A DNA stretch of 64,000 bases from G963663365 sp963663365 (GCA_963663365.2 CAXXIH010000004.1:1302001-1366000); one strand, 5' to 3'. Positions 36,699 through 46,214 are shown, counted from the stretch's first letter. Numbers and translations: made by a program. The notes: generated from the sequence alone by a model not told the origin.

Positions 36699-36740
36699 GC
36701 AAGTTCGGATCGTTTTGAATATTGTGTGACTTATCCCGCA

Positions 36741-36776
36741 GGGAGGGCCTCTAGAGGCTCTCCCTCGGTCATTTTT
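36741..36776 (+). terminator. Rho-independent terminator after pilin gene
   Basis: A GC-rich hairpin (GGGAGGGCCTCT/AGAGGCTCTCCC, 36741-36764) is followed after seven bases by five T. It ends the pilin transcript before purA. Confidence 0.65.
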
Positions 36777-36904
36777 GGGGTGTTGGCGGTTCGGTCGATT
36801 CGGCTTCCATTCTAAGGCTCCTGGCGAGCCTCTTCCCCGTTGTCCCATTTTTCATGCGGCCCTAGCATGACTCGTTTCATCTTTGTGATTTTCGAGGTGC
36901 TGCC

Positions 36905-38197
36905 GTGAGCGTAGTCGTAACTGTAGGTGGTCAATGGGGCGATGAGGGCAAAGGCAAAGTCGTCGATGTTCTCTCCGCGGATGTCGATTGGGTGGTACGC
37001 CATCAGGGCGGCAACAATGCCGGTCATACGATTATGATCGGAGATAAAAGCACGATTTTTCACCTATTGCCGAGCGGGCTTTTATATGAGCACACGCGTT
37101 GCTTAATCGGCAACGGTGTTGTGATCGATCCAAATGTAATTGTTGAAGAAATCGAAGCGCTGGAACAAGCCGGGCATAGCATTACACCCGAGCGTTTGGC
37201 AATCAGCGGGCAAGCCAGCATGATTATGCCGTACCATTGCCAGCTGGATGGACTTGAAGAAGAACGTACCGGCGGACGGTTGGGAACCACCAAACGCGGT
37301 ATTGGGCCTTGTTACGCAGATAAAATCAACCGTGTGGGATTACGCTATTGGGACCTGTTTGACGAGGCGTTATTCAAAGAAAAAGTCGAAAAGAATGTCG
37401 AGCAGAAGAATCTGATCCTTACGCGCTTGTACGATAAGGAACCGCTGAATGCGAAAGCGGTCATGGAACAGGTGCAGGATTCATTGGCTCGTTTGAAACC
37501 GCATGTATGTGACGGCGCGGGCGTATTAAAACAAGCACTGCAAGAAAACAAGAAGATTCTGTTTGAAGGCGCCCAGGGGGCATTGCTCGATATCGATTTC
37601 GGTACCTATCCCTATGTGACATCTTCAAACACCATGGCCGGTGGTTCATTAACCGGTTCGGGATTGCCGATGAGCGCCGTGGATCGGATTATCGCTATTG
37701 TCAAAGCATTCCAAACCCGTGTCGGTTCAGGACCATTCCCCACAGAAGAGACCGGGGAGATCGGCAATACTCTGCGTCACGGCGGCCCCGTAGGCGAATT
37801 CGGCGCAACAACCGGCCGTCCACGCCGTTGCGGATGGCTGGACCTGGCACTTCTGCGTTACGTTGTGCGTAACTCCGGTATCCAGGGAATCGCGATGACC
37901 AAATTGGATGTCTTGTCTGTCGTGGATGAGATTAAGGTTGGCCGGGCCTATAATGTCGATGGCGTCCGTTACGAGACCTTCAATGGAGATGCGAATCTCT
38001 TGGATCGTGTGGAGGTTGAGTACGATTCGTTCCCAAGTTGGGATGAGGATATCTCCGGTGTCCGCAACTTTGAGGATTTGCCCCAAACTGCCAAAGACTA
38101 TGTTGCCGCCATTGAGAAGGGAGCCGGATGCCCGGTGGTTATGATCTCTGTGGGACCGGCCCGCGACCAGATCATCATCCGCGAGAAGCTCTTTTAA
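36905..38197 (+). CDS. purA: Adenylosuccinate synthase
   Basis: A 430-residue cytosolic enzyme that joins IMP and aspartate with GTP to form adenylosuccinate, the first committed step to AMP. The length is normal. The P-loop GGQWGDEGKGK with catalytic Asp, the HQGGNNAGHT loop with catalytic His, GTTKRGIGPCYADK and the C-terminal region DQIIIREKLF are all present. The start is GTG, with GAGGTG about seven bases upstream. It follows the pilin terminator and precedes two tRNA genes. Confidence 0.97.
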   Translation: MSVVVTVGGQWGDEGKGKVVDVLSADVDWVVRHQGGNNAGHTIMIGDKSTIFHLLPSGLLYEHTRCLIGNGVVIDPNVIVEEIEALEQAGHSITPERLAISGQASMIMPYHCQLDGLEEERTGGRLGTTKRGIGPCYADKINRVGLRYWDLFDEALFKEKVEKNVEQKNLILTRLYDKEPLNAKAVMEQVQDSLARLKPHVCDGAGVLKQALQENKKILFEGAQGALLDIDFGTYPYVTSSNTMAGGSLTGSGLPMSAVDRIIAIVKAFQTRVGSGPFPTEETGEIGNTLRHGGPVGEFGATTGRPRRCGWLDLALLRYVVRNSGIQGIAMTKLDVLSVVDEIKVGRAYNVDGVRYETFNGDANLLDRVEVEYDSFPSWDEDISGVRNFEDLPQTAKDYVAAIEKGAGCPVVMISVGPARDQIIIREKLF

Positions 38198-38343
38198 GGG
38201 AAAAATCTTAGAGCGAAGTGAAATTTAGACCGGAACAGGCCGAATTCAGTGTGTTGATGGATTTGCTGTCCAAATCCTGCTTGTGCCAATGCTTAGGCCC
38301 TGATTCTCCGACATTTCCGACTGTTGAAATGCCCGAAGGTGGC

Positions 38344-38371
38344 GTGACAGAACGGCCCAGGCCGCTACAAT
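38344..38371 (+). promoter_or_regulatory. Possible promoter of tRNA-Lys
   Basis: GTGACA (38344-38349) and TACAAT (38366-38371) are 16 bases apart. The predicted start falls on or next to the first base of the tRNA at 38378. Confidence 0.35.
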
Positions 38372-38377
38372 CCGCCC

Positions 38378-38450
38378 GGGTCAATAGCTCAGTCGGTAGA
38401 GCAGCGGCCTTTTAAGCCGTTGGTCCCGGGTTCGAGTCCCGGTTGACCCA
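38378..38450 (+). tRNA. tRNA-Lys (anticodon UUU)
   Basis: A 73-base cloverleaf. The acceptor stem is GGGTCAA/TTGACCC with discriminator A, the D-arm GCTC/GAGC, the anticodon loop CTTTTAA with anticodon TTT, and the T-arm GGTTCGAGTCC. CCA is not encoded. Confidence 0.95.
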
Positions 38451-38498
38451 CTCCCGTTACCCGGGATACGGTTTCCGGTTCGGTTCCCCGGGGGGGAT

Positions 38499-38527
38499 TT
38501 GACCGGCACCGTCCATGCGCCTAGAGT
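38499..38527 (+). promoter_or_regulatory. Probable promoter of tRNA-Glu
   Basis: TTGACC (38499-38504) and TAGAGT (38522-38527) are 17 bases apart. The start would fall about 23 bases before the tRNA. Confidence 0.45.
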
Positions 38528-38556
38528 GGCTGCCCGGTATTGAACTTGAAGCAAAC

Positions 38557-38628
38557 GACCCCATCGTCTAGCGGTTAGGACACCGGCCTTTCACGCCGGC
38601 AACACGGGTTCGAGTCCCGTTGGGGTCG
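38557..38628 (+). tRNA. tRNA-Glu (anticodon UUC)
   Basis: A 72-base cloverleaf. The acceptor stem is GACCCCA/TGGGGTC with discriminator G, the anticodon stem CCGGC/GCCGG closes the loop CTTTCAC with anticodon TTC, and the T-arm is GGTTCGAGTCC. CCA is not encoded. Six T follow almost directly and may end the transcript. Confidence 0.95.
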
Positions 38629-38704
38629 CTTTTTTATTCAAGGGGAGAAACGATTGATCGCGCTCGTTAAGTGGCTTACCCGATACTTTATTGAATCACC
38701 AAAG

Positions 38705-39117
38705 TCAGCTCCCCAAGAATTTAATGATAATACCCTTCGGTTCGTGCCTCAACGCGATGAATTTCAGAACCGCACAGGCTCCGATGTGTCCTAACACAAA
38801 TCCGGCGGCGATGATGAAATTCCGGGATCTGCACCATGTGGGAAACCGGCGTTTTGATATTTGAATTTCACCCAACACTACAATTACCGCAATCGCCAAT
38901 AGCAGAATCGCCAGACAGACTCTCATTTTTGATATTTGACTTAATGGCCCTGCAAGTAATTCGATGGGGCCGATTATGAACGTTCCTACAAACTCACAGG
39001 GAAGACGGGAATCGAATGCAGCCGTAAGAGATACCAGTATCGTATCGCCGCGCCTATAGCGTAACCGGCGAAGTATTGCAGAATTGTCCGGAGTAGAATT
39101 TTGTCCGTATTTTCCAT
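38705..39117 (-). pseudogene. Frameshifted small membrane protein gene
   Basis: An ATG at 39117 opens a 43-codon frame (MENTDKILLRTILQYFAGYA) that stops at 38986-38988. From about the same point a second frame continues without a stop (VGTFIIGPIELLAGPLSQ, MRVCLAILLLAIAVIVVLG) to 38705 and carries three more membrane helices. Joined, the two would make a four-helix membrane protein of about 137 residues. A shift near 38990-39000 is the simplest explanation, either a real mutation or a sequencing error. The intact 73-codon remainder starting at 38926 could also be a gene in its own right. It lies 63 bases after the 39181 gene on the same strand. The function is unknown. Confidence 0.45.
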
Positions 39118-39180
39118 TGGTACTATTTATATTCCGCCCAGCTTTTTGTTTCTGACGGATCTGCGCGCTTTTCTTTCACT

Positions 39181-39906
39181 TTATTCAATCGTTAACGAAT
39201 CGAGGATAGCGTTGATTTCATTTCTGCGGTCATGGCAATACATGAAAACGACGGCCACCGTCCAATCTTTAATCCTAATGCAATGAATCAACACATGCGC
39301 CGTCCCGCCGTAGTCATAGTACCAATTCACTATGGACAATAAGTAACGTCCATCCTCATCGTTCCATTTCGTTTTGTATGTTTCCGCTGAGAGGTCGTAA
39401 ACGGCGAGGGTGCCGTTTGTTTTAATGGACTCGACGACTTTCATTTTGTCGTGAGGCAAGACATAAACGCGCATCTGAACATCGCCATAGGACACCGATT
39501 CACCGCTTCCCCAACCTTCGCCACCTGCGTGAAGCGCACATGCCTCAAATGGGAAGATCGAATTGACAATCTTCCCGTATTCCAGATCCCATTCCCCACT
39601 TCCGTTTCGGACTTTCTCTCGTTCTTGTTTGCTCAAATGAATGTTGTTTCTTCCCTGTTTATACCTTTCCAGCCACTTTTCAGGAATCGATAATCGGATT
39701 CCGGGAGGAGTCACCGTAATCGTAGCTCCTTGTATGGCAGCCTTTGGGTCCGGAAAGTCAGCGGGCAGTGATAACTCAACCCTCTCATTGGGGAGTTCGA
39801 TGCGGATTTCCTGAAGTCCGGTGTCTTCATTGATGCCGAGGTCAATGACTTGAGCTGAACAGGGAAGAACAAAAAGTAACAGAAGTAGAGTTATACCGCC
39901 GAACAT
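39181..39906 (-). CDS. Secreted protein of unknown function
   Basis: A 241-residue protein that I do not recognise. GGAGG lies eight bases before the ATG. A clear signal peptide (MFGGITLLLLLFVLPCSAQ) is followed by a short beta-rich segment (IRIELPNERVELSLPADF) and a globular region with WDLEYGKIVNSIFPFEA and TAHVLIHCIRIKDWTVAVVF. The end (RRNEINAILDSLTIE) is like that of proteins predicting fitness or stress traits, with no family match. It may be co-transcribed with the frameshifted membrane gene downstream. Confidence 0.75.
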   Translation of the reverse strand: MFGGITLLLLLFVLPCSAQVIDLGINEDTGLQEIRIELPNERVELSLPADFPDPKAAIQGATITVTPPGIRLSIPEKWLERYKQGRNNIHLSKQEREKVRNGSGEWDLEYGKIVNSIFPFEACALHAGGEGWGSGESVSYGDVQMRVYVLPHDKMKVVESIKTNGTLAVYDLSAETYKTKWNDEDGRYLLSIVNWYYDYGGTAHVLIHCIRIKDWTVAVVFMYCHDRRNEINAILDSLTIE

Positions 39907-40330
39907 CGTTACGCCTCCGAATACTTAGTCACTACATGGAGGATTTTATCACAGGGAACCCAAAGGCGGCAACCAGGAATTAGGCGATGGGTAGAAGCCT
40001 GTTTTTGAAATCATGCGGCTAATAAATCCCGGAAATCATGGTAATTTAAGAATGGAAAGTACCAGCGAGGCCAGAGGGTGGTTCCATGAAACATAGACGC
40101 TACTTGATCGAGGCGCGTTTTTCATTATTTTGCCTCGCGCCTTCAGCGCCGGGGTAACCCCGTTGCAATGACACCTGCCGGCCCACGATTTCTGGGTGTG
40201 GGCGAGGGATGTAATTGAGATGCACCCTGCATGCCGAATTAATAAATTATTTGAATCACGAGAACACGATGTGTGTGTTTGAGGGAGTTGGTGGATAGCG
40301 GGATACGTGCGTATGTATGGCAAACAGCGC

Positions 40331-40353
40331 CTCATCAGGAGATTCGCCCTCCC
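40331..40353 (+). repeat. 23-base direct repeat, copy 1
   Basis: The string CTCATCAGGAGATTCGCC followed by CTCCC is identical to positions 40582-40604, about 250 bases away. Confidence 0.85.
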
Positions 40354-40581
40354 CTGCGCCGCCGTTGGCGGCGAGAAAGTAGAGAGTAGAGAGGAGAAAG
40401 TAGAATCACGAAAGTACGAAAGGGACACAAAGAACACGAAACTTTTGCAGAGATGGGTGGACGGCGGGGGAGTTTGTGCGGGAAATGCAGTGTGTTATCG
40501 CCTCTTGTGCTTACGCACCCTGGCAAGCGAGTTGTCTGGGCCATACATAGAGATGCATTTGTAACTTATAATAAGAAACGG

Positions 40582-40604
40582 CTCATCAGGAGATTCGCCC
40601 TCCC
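40582..40604 (+). repeat. 23-base direct repeat, copy 2
   Basis: Identical to 40331-40353. The flanks differ after one or two bases on each side. Confidence 0.85.
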
Positions 40605-40772
40605 GTCGGAAAGAGATACATGTTTAGCTTAGCATTTGGGATATCGGTGGGTGCAAGCACCCATCCTACGTCCAACTTCTTTTGATAGTTCAGTGGTAGA
40701 TTTGTCTGGATCATGTAAAATCACTTGATGATAACGATTTCGATCCCCTAATGGTATTCCTTGGAGGATTTC

Positions 40773-43010
40773 ATGCTTCGCTTTGTGGCAAACTTCTCTA
40801 TTTTAGCTCTGGCCTGTGCTGGAATTTTGTGTACAGCAGCGGAGGCTCAGGCCGAACGTGTAAACAATTTTGAGACATTTACTGTTCCTTGGTGGGGAAC
40901 CGAAGGCTCAATGCGAAGCCGTCCCTCTTACCGTATTGCGAAAATGGAGAATGGTGTCTACCGGTTGCATTACGGGATTGTGCCCGGACGGCCCATGACC
41001 GATTTTATCATGCCTTATTGGAGTGTTCGCAGTTGCTTTTCAATTGTGAATGAACCGGCCGAACTGGCACATCGGCCGTATGTGACTTACAAAATGATCG
41101 GGGAAACAAAGGAATTGCATTTCATACCCCGCAGCGGCGTGGAATTGGCCTCAATGGATGGCGGGGAAGCGTTCAAGATTCGGAATCGAAGCATCGCATC
41201 ACCGGAAGATACAACGACACAGGATTCTGAAAGTAATCCGCTGATGGTGGAATGCGTTTTTGGCGTGCAAAAAGACAATCCAGTCATTCCGGTGGCAGTG
41301 CGTCTCACAAATACCGGAACGGAACCGCTTGAAGATGTACAGGCTGCTATTTATTACGAGCAGAATTTCAATTGGGGTGATTTTGGTGTAGCCGGTCAGA
41401 ATGGATACCAAGCCCTAACCGCGCCTGCGGAGGGAGAAACCAGCGCTTTTTATGCCTATTCCGCAGGAATGCAGCGGGGGTATGAATTTTCGGCAGGCAC
41501 AAATTGTGTCTTGGCCTATACGCTTCAGGAAGAGATGAATGCTTGGTCCGTAAGCGCAAAAAGTGGAATCAAGCGGCTAGGGCCGGGCGAGGCATTCACG
41601 ATGAGCTATGTGTTGCGTGTATTGGATGGGAAACCCGATACTCCACTGACAGTTCCGGAGACGCCGCCTGCCGCCTTGCTGGATATCGATTTTGAGCGGA
41701 TTCAACCCAGCGACAGCAAAGGGGCGACTATAAAAAACGAGGGGCGGATTTTGATTCGGGATGTGATTGCGGGGATGTCACAACCGAAAGTGCGGGGGAT
41801 CAATCTTCGCGATTCATTTCCGAAAAGCCTGGAGACTTTGGAGTTACTTGAGGACTGGGGCTGCAATTTGGTGATAACCGGAATCGGCCAGCCGGAAGAG
41901 ACCGCACAGTTGATTGAGGCGGGACACAAACGGGGCATGGAGATGTTTGTGGCCGGGCGTGGCAACTATCGTGAAGGATTGCCCGATTTTGAGGCGCTCT
42001 ACGAAAAACCATTGCTTCCATTACAGCAGCCCGACTCATTCGGTCAGGATGAGGATCACTACTATTGGTTCGCAATCAAACCAACACGCGGTTTTGAGGC
42101 AGACTTCGGGAAGCCGATGGCGATGGCCACTCATGATGAGATGGTGCGCTATTGGGCCGGCTGCTTTGTGGAGAAGTGGAAACAGATTCAAGCGAATATC
42201 CGGCCTCATGCAAAAAGGGATAATGTATGGTTCTATGCGCCTTTCCCCAGCATTGCTAATGTCGAGCCTCTTGATTCCTACGATCTGTTTTTGAAGCCGT
42301 TTGCCGAATTCGGGAACTCGCTGACCGTGTTTCCCTTTTATTATGGCGTGGAATACAACCAAGCGGAGTATATGGCGCGGCGTTGGAAAGATGCCGGTGC
42401 GGAGCGGGTCGTGTTTTTGCCTATGACCGGCTTTTTGGTGCGTCCTACTCAAATGATGAAAGTCATTACTTCTTCCCGCCGTGGACAGGCGGATGGTGTC
42501 TGTGGGTTCAATTTCCCCGTTTTGGATGAAAAGCCCGAAGACGCTTGGCAATGGAAATCCCTGCTTTTGGCGGCGCAGGCTAATTTCCCCACACCCGAAT
42601 TGGATGCATTTATTTTTATGGAAGATTCCTTCGATCTTGTTGAAGCCTTGGCATTTTCTGACATCGTAATTGAAAGTATCGATGCCGATGTGGATGAATT
42701 TGCAAAGCAACTGCGCGATTTGGTTCCCGGAAAGGTTTACCTTCAAGAAGAAGCGCCAAAAGCACCGGCTGACAAGCCGTTTCAAGTGGTTGTGGGCAGA
42801 ATCGCTCCAATTGGTTGGGGTAACTCGATTCAGTTACCCGAAGAATTGCGCACCCAAAGTAAGGGGTATATTGAAGGCATTCGGGGAAAGAGAGTCACCA
42901 TAAACGGAACCGATGCCACCGGTGTTCAACATGCAGTGAAACTTTTCCTGCGTTTTGCCGAATTGGCAAAAGCCGAAGCGGCGGGCGCGAAAATACAATC
43001 CGGCAACTGA
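40773..43010 (+). CDS. Secreted protein with barrel-like and GH20b-like domains
   Basis: A 745-residue exported protein of unknown function. The ATG at 40773 lies six bases after GGAGG; a TTG at 40761 is less likely. The signal peptide is MLRFVANFSILALACAGILCTAAEAQA. Residues about 25-290 are a beta-rich sandwich (YEQNFNWGDFGV). A segment of about 330-600 looks like a TIM barrel (LLEDWGCNLVITGIG, GMEMFVAGRGN, YAPFPSIANVEPLDSYD, GFNFPVLDEKPEDAW). The C-terminal 130 residues (IRGKRVTINGTDATGVQHAVKLFLRF) resemble the alpha/beta domain that accompanies GH20 and GH67 glycosidases. Carbohydrate processing is inferred. No catalytic pair could be assigned. Confidence 0.75.
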   Translation: MLRFVANFSILALACAGILCTAAEAQAERVNNFETFTVPWWGTEGSMRSRPSYRIAKMENGVYRLHYGIVPGRPMTDFIMPYWSVRSCFSIVNEPAELAHRPYVTYKMIGETKELHFIPRSGVELASMDGGEAFKIRNRSIASPEDTTTQDSESNPLMVECVFGVQKDNPVIPVAVRLTNTGTEPLEDVQAAIYYEQNFNWGDFGVAGQNGYQALTAPAEGETSAFYAYSAGMQRGYEFSAGTNCVLAYTLQEEMNAWSVSAKSGIKRLGPGEAFTMSYVLRVLDGKPDTPLTVPETPPAALLDIDFERIQPSDSKGATIKNEGRILIRDVIAGMSQPKVRGINLRDSFPKSLETLELLEDWGCNLVITGIGQPEETAQLIEAGHKRGMEMFVAGRGNYREGLPDFEALYEKPLLPLQQPDSFGQDEDHYYWFAIKPTRGFEADFGKPMAMATHDEMVRYWAGCFVEKWKQIQANIRPHAKRDNVWFYAPFPSIANVEPLDSYDLFLKPFAEFGNSLTVFPFYYGVEYNQAEYMARRWKDAGAERVVFLPMTGFLVRPTQMMKVITSSRRGQADGVCGFNFPVLDEKPEDAWQWKSLLLAAQANFPTPELDAFIFMEDSFDLVEALAFSDIVIESIDADVDEFAKQLRDLVPGKVYLQEEAPKAPADKPFQVVVGRIAPIGWGNSIQLPEELRTQSKGYIEGIRGKRVTINGTDATGVQHAVKLFLRFAELAKAEAAGAKIQSGN

Positions 43011-43094
43011 ACGGCAAGATAACCATTCGACGCCGGTTGGAATGTGTTCCGATGGAAATTTACGTTTTGACCGCGCAGATGCCCGGGTGCTGAC

Positions 43095-43544
43095 TTACAA
43101 GTTGCCTAAAAGGTGAGCCAAGCGTGAGCGGGCTTCTTTAAGACGCCGGGCGATGGTCTCGGAGAATCGGACCATGACTTTCATACCGGCCTCCGGGTTT
43201 TCCATGAGACGGTCAAAAAACGCCTTGCCGTTGATTTTCGCTACCTTAACATCGGTGCTGCAGGCCGATGTCGCCGTAAGTTTGGAGCCTTCAAAAAAAG
43301 CCGACCAACCGAACAGGTCGCCCGGTTTAATGACATCCATAACCAGCGGGGAGCCCATTAAAGAGCTGGTTGTGAGTTCGATTTTGCCATCAAGCAGAAA
43401 ATAGATATCGTCCGCAGGTTCTCCTTCATGCGTTACAATTTCGTTCTTTTGTAACGATTGGATTGTGGCAAGAGTCTGCATGGATTCGCGTTGCTCAGGC
43501 GTAAGGTCCTGGAATAAGGCGATATCGTTGAATTCGAGAGCCAT
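43095..43544 (-). CDS. Cyclic-nucleotide-binding domain protein
   Basis: A 149-residue cytosolic protein with one Crp-type cNMP-binding beta-roll. EGEPADDIYFLLDGKIEL and PGDLFGWSAFFEG match the family, but the phosphate-binding Arg position of the PBC is not clear (SKLTATSACS). There is no helix-turn-helix, so it is not a Crp-type regulator. The C-terminal helix (MVRFSETIARRLKEARSRLAHLL) may mediate dimerisation. AGGGAG precedes the ATG. It follows the YfhO-like gene by about 160 bases on the same strand. Confidence 0.85.
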   Translation of the reverse strand: MALEFNDIALFQDLTPEQRESMQTLATIQSLQKNEIVTHEGEPADDIYFLLDGKIELTTSSLMGSPLVMDVIKPGDLFGWSAFFEGSKLTATSACSTDVKVAKINGKAFFDRLMENPEAGMKVMVRFSETIARRLKEARSRLAHLLGNL

Positions 43545-43701
43545 CGTATATTACTCCCTTGTATGAGCCTGCGCTCATTTCGATGTAAATAAATAGTCGC
43601 TGCCCGTCTGAGAATATCATATTCTCCCAGCCAGTATCACACATAAATTTCCGAGGTGTCAAAGGAAACAGGGCCATCTGTCGTGATGGTGTGTGGTGTT
43701 T

Positions 43702-46146
43702 TCAAAGCGGCGGAGTATGTTTTGGCCTTCGACTCAGCCACCAGACAGCGGCCAACCACAAGGGCAGGGTGCAAATTGAGAGCCCCCAGCCCAAGCGGAG
43801 CCCGACCGGAGTGAATGTGAATTGTATGCGGTGAGCGCCACCCGGAACTTCGACCGCTCGGAATCCCCCAAAGGCGCGGAGCAAAGGAGCACTCTCTTCA
43901 TCAACTGAAACGCTCCAGCCCGGGAACCAACCATCGAAAAGCACCAGCAAGGCCGGGCCGGGAGATTCGACATCGACCGCCACACTGCCGATGCCATCCT
44001 CTACGATTTGGGCCTTGCCTTTTACAAAGTCTTGGTTGACCGGTATTCCGGTTTCCCGATCCAAAACAACGCTGTCTTTGATATTGAAGGTTTCTTTCTT
44101 TAGATAAGCGAGAACATCCTGACGGGTTTCAAAAAGGTCCACGTTTTCATAGCAGCGGACACGTTGTGCTATCTCTTGACGTTCAAGAATGCGTAGCCAG
44201 GGACGTGGCCGGAGAACCTCAACGGCGTGGGCCGCACTCGTAGCGGGTGAATCATCCAACTGACGCGTAACAACATAACGAATGGCAAACAAATCCAAAA
44301 ACGGGGATTCGCGATAGGGAAGATACATTAGGTACGGTTTTAGCCAATGATCTTTCTGCGCATAAAGCAAAATTAGATCATCGACATAGCGGTTGCCGGT
44401 CGGTTCGTATCCGGACATTTCCCGGAGCCCATACCAGGTGCAAAGACTGGGGGGCATGATGTCATCGGAAAATAGAATACGTGTTTCTCCGCTGTGCTCG
44501 CGGAGCCAGGTGATGGTTTCATTTTCGGGATAGCACCATTGTGGGGGAGAAGGTTGTACATACCAGCGCCCCAGCCATGCCAGTTGGACTACGCTTATGA
44601 TGGCGACCAGCCCCAGAACTACATTGCGCAGCTGTTTGAGATGCAATGCTGCAAGTAGCAAAGCAATGAGTAATCCCAAACCTAGAAACGCCAAAAGCAG
44701 CGATGCTTGGGATGTACGCGCTTCGGACAATGGCTGCAACCGTCCAACAACGCCTGCCGCCGCCATCAATATAAATCCCAAAATTGTGGCCGCAATTAGA
44801 ATGGCTTTTCGGATGAAGTCAGTCTGAGACGATATCCCGGCCTGGTCTTGCGAAGATTCTAAAATCCGGTTTAAGCCATAAGCGGCCAACATGGACATGG
44901 CAAAGGCCAAGACGACGCAACTGCGGTGATGGTTGAGTTTGCCGACAACGGGCGCGGCGGTGAGGATGTTAAATACCGGCGGGAGATCGTAGACGGCAAA
45001 GAAGAAAAAGATACCCACGACAATCCATGGCCAACACCATAATCGGCATGTTTTATCTTTGAGCAAAAAGAAAGATGCGAAAGCTAGAACTGCGCCGAAA
45101 AGTCCTATCGATCCCCCGGCCATTTCATGAAATAGGGCCAGGGAGTGTATTTCGGGATAGAACTGCAAGATGATTTGATGCAGTGGTTCGAATGGTGTGC
45201 CAATGATGCCCGGAGCTAAAAGTATTAGTGCCGTAAACAGCTTTGTTTCAGGCCAAGCGAACAGGATGCTTTCCGCATGAAGCGGGCCGCGTCCATGCCA
45301 TGCGGAACTATGCAAGATGGCATGAGCAGCGGGCAGAAGTTGCATTCCGGCGGCCATTGTGCCCAAGCATCCAGCCGTAAAAATCAGCAACAGACGTTTG
45401 AGTGGGAATTCGGGATGCAATACCCAGCAGCGTACGATCCCGTAAAGAAAAGCGGCGAGAAAAACATGGATACCGGTTTGGCTGTTGCCCGCCAGCCAAA
45501 TCATAAGCGTAATAAAGACGATACCCGAAAATCCCCAAGCGGCGGTATTTCTTTTTGTTTGCCATGGCGCGGAAAGAATGGATTCGATAGCGAGGAACAA
45601 CCAGGGCATCCAGGCTGTCAGTAAAGGCAATGGGCCGCCGATCCAAATGAAAGAGAAAGCCGCTCCGGCGAACCACACTCCGGCCATCCAAGCGGGGAAC
45701 CGTTTAAGACCCAAACGGAGCGCCAGTTCAAATACGCCCCAAGCCGCAAACACCAAATGCAGCCAGGTTAGGATGGCTACTGAGCGGGTTTCCGGCTGGC
45801 CGAGCCAGGCCAAAGCTAATTTTGGGGGGTAATAGACTGCTGTGAAATGCGCGGCCATAAACGGCGCGCCCGCCGTTTGATAAGGATTCCAGCCAAAATC
45901 CATCCGGCGGATATGCCGCTCCCAAGGCAAGTAGGCGCTCATGACATCGGTTGGGAATGGATAGACAAAGAAATCCGTTTCCGGCGGTTCCAGGCTGGTT
46001 CGCCAAGGATCGAAACGCATCAAAGCCGTGGTTTGTGCAAAGACGTTATCGCCCAAGGAGGGGAGCAACGGTATTGCCGCCAGAATGGCATAGCTGCCAA
46101 GAATCCAGAGGCGCAAAGACAGTAAGGATGTAGTATGCCGCTGCAA
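43702..46146 (-). CDS. YfhO-like polytopic membrane protein
   Basis: An 814-residue membrane protein with about 12-13 helices and a large C-terminal outer domain (about 570-790). The first loop (FVYPFPTDVMSAYLPWERH and WNPYQTAGAPFMAA) and the C-terminal VLFDGWFPGWSVSVDEE motif are typical of the YfhO family, which is related to GT-C glycosyltransferases and acts in glycosylation of cell-surface polymers in Gram-positives. The start is a TTG, with GGAG about 14 bases upstream; no in-frame ATG lies before the first helix. It follows mfd by 68 bases and is probably co-transcribed. Confidence 0.8.
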   Translation of the reverse strand: MQRHTTSLLSLRLWILGSYAILAAIPLLPSLGDNVFAQTTALMRFDPWRTSLEPPETDFFVYPFPTDVMSAYLPWERHIRRMDFGWNPYQTAGAPFMAAHFTAVYYPPKLALAWLGQPETRSVAILTWLHLVFAAWGVFELALRLGLKRFPAWMAGVWFAGAAFSFIWIGGPLPLLTAWMPWLFLAIESILSAPWQTKRNTAAWGFSGIVFITLMIWLAGNSQTGIHVFLAAFLYGIVRCWVLHPEFPLKRLLLIFTAGCLGTMAAGMQLLPAAHAILHSSAWHGRGPLHAESILFAWPETKLFTALILLAPGIIGTPFEPLHQIILQFYPEIHSLALFHEMAGGSIGLFGAVLAFASFFLLKDKTCRLWCWPWIVVGIFFFFAVYDLPPVFNILTAAPVVGKLNHHRSCVVLAFAMSMLAAYGLNRILESSQDQAGISSQTDFIRKAILIAATILGFILMAAAGVVGRLQPLSEARTSQASLLLAFLGLGLLIALLLAALHLKQLRNVVLGLVAIISVVQLAWLGRWYVQPSPPQWCYPENETITWLREHSGETRILFSDDIMPPSLCTWYGLREMSGYEPTGNRYVDDLILLYAQKDHWLKPYLMYLPYRESPFLDLFAIRYVVTRQLDDSPATSAAHAVEVLRPRPWLRILERQEIAQRVRCYENVDLFETRQDVLAYLKKETFNIKDSVVLDRETGIPVNQDFVKGKAQIVEDGIGSVAVDVESPGPALLVLFDGWFPGWSVSVDEESAPLLRAFGGFRAVEVPGGAHRIQFTFTPVGLRLGWGLSICTLPLWLAAVWWLSRRPKHTPPL

Positions 46147-46214
46147 GATTCGAGTTGCTCCGGATATATGAATTCAAAATGTGCCAGTACTCCGGCCAAT
46201 ATTCAAAAAAGCAA

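Larger units (their letters stand above)
39907..40772. other. Repeat-rich spacer without a gene
   Basis: An 866-base stretch with no convincing coding frame. It contains a 23-base direct repeat (see 40331 and 40582), two copies of a GAATCACGA-type motif (near 40253 and 40403), a purine-rich tract (about 40375-40440) with GTAGAGAG and ACGAAAG units, and a hairpin GGGTGCAAGCACCC near 40652. It looks like a landing ground for intergenic repeats. Confidence 0.6.

Noticed and set aside
38655..38795. Short TTG-start frame of about 46 codons after tRNA-Glu
   Set aside because: It is antisense to the membrane protein gene and has no family match, although a purine-rich site precedes it.
40307..40564. 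85-codon frame in the repeat-rich spacer
   Set aside because: It is made largely of repeat and purine-tract sequence.
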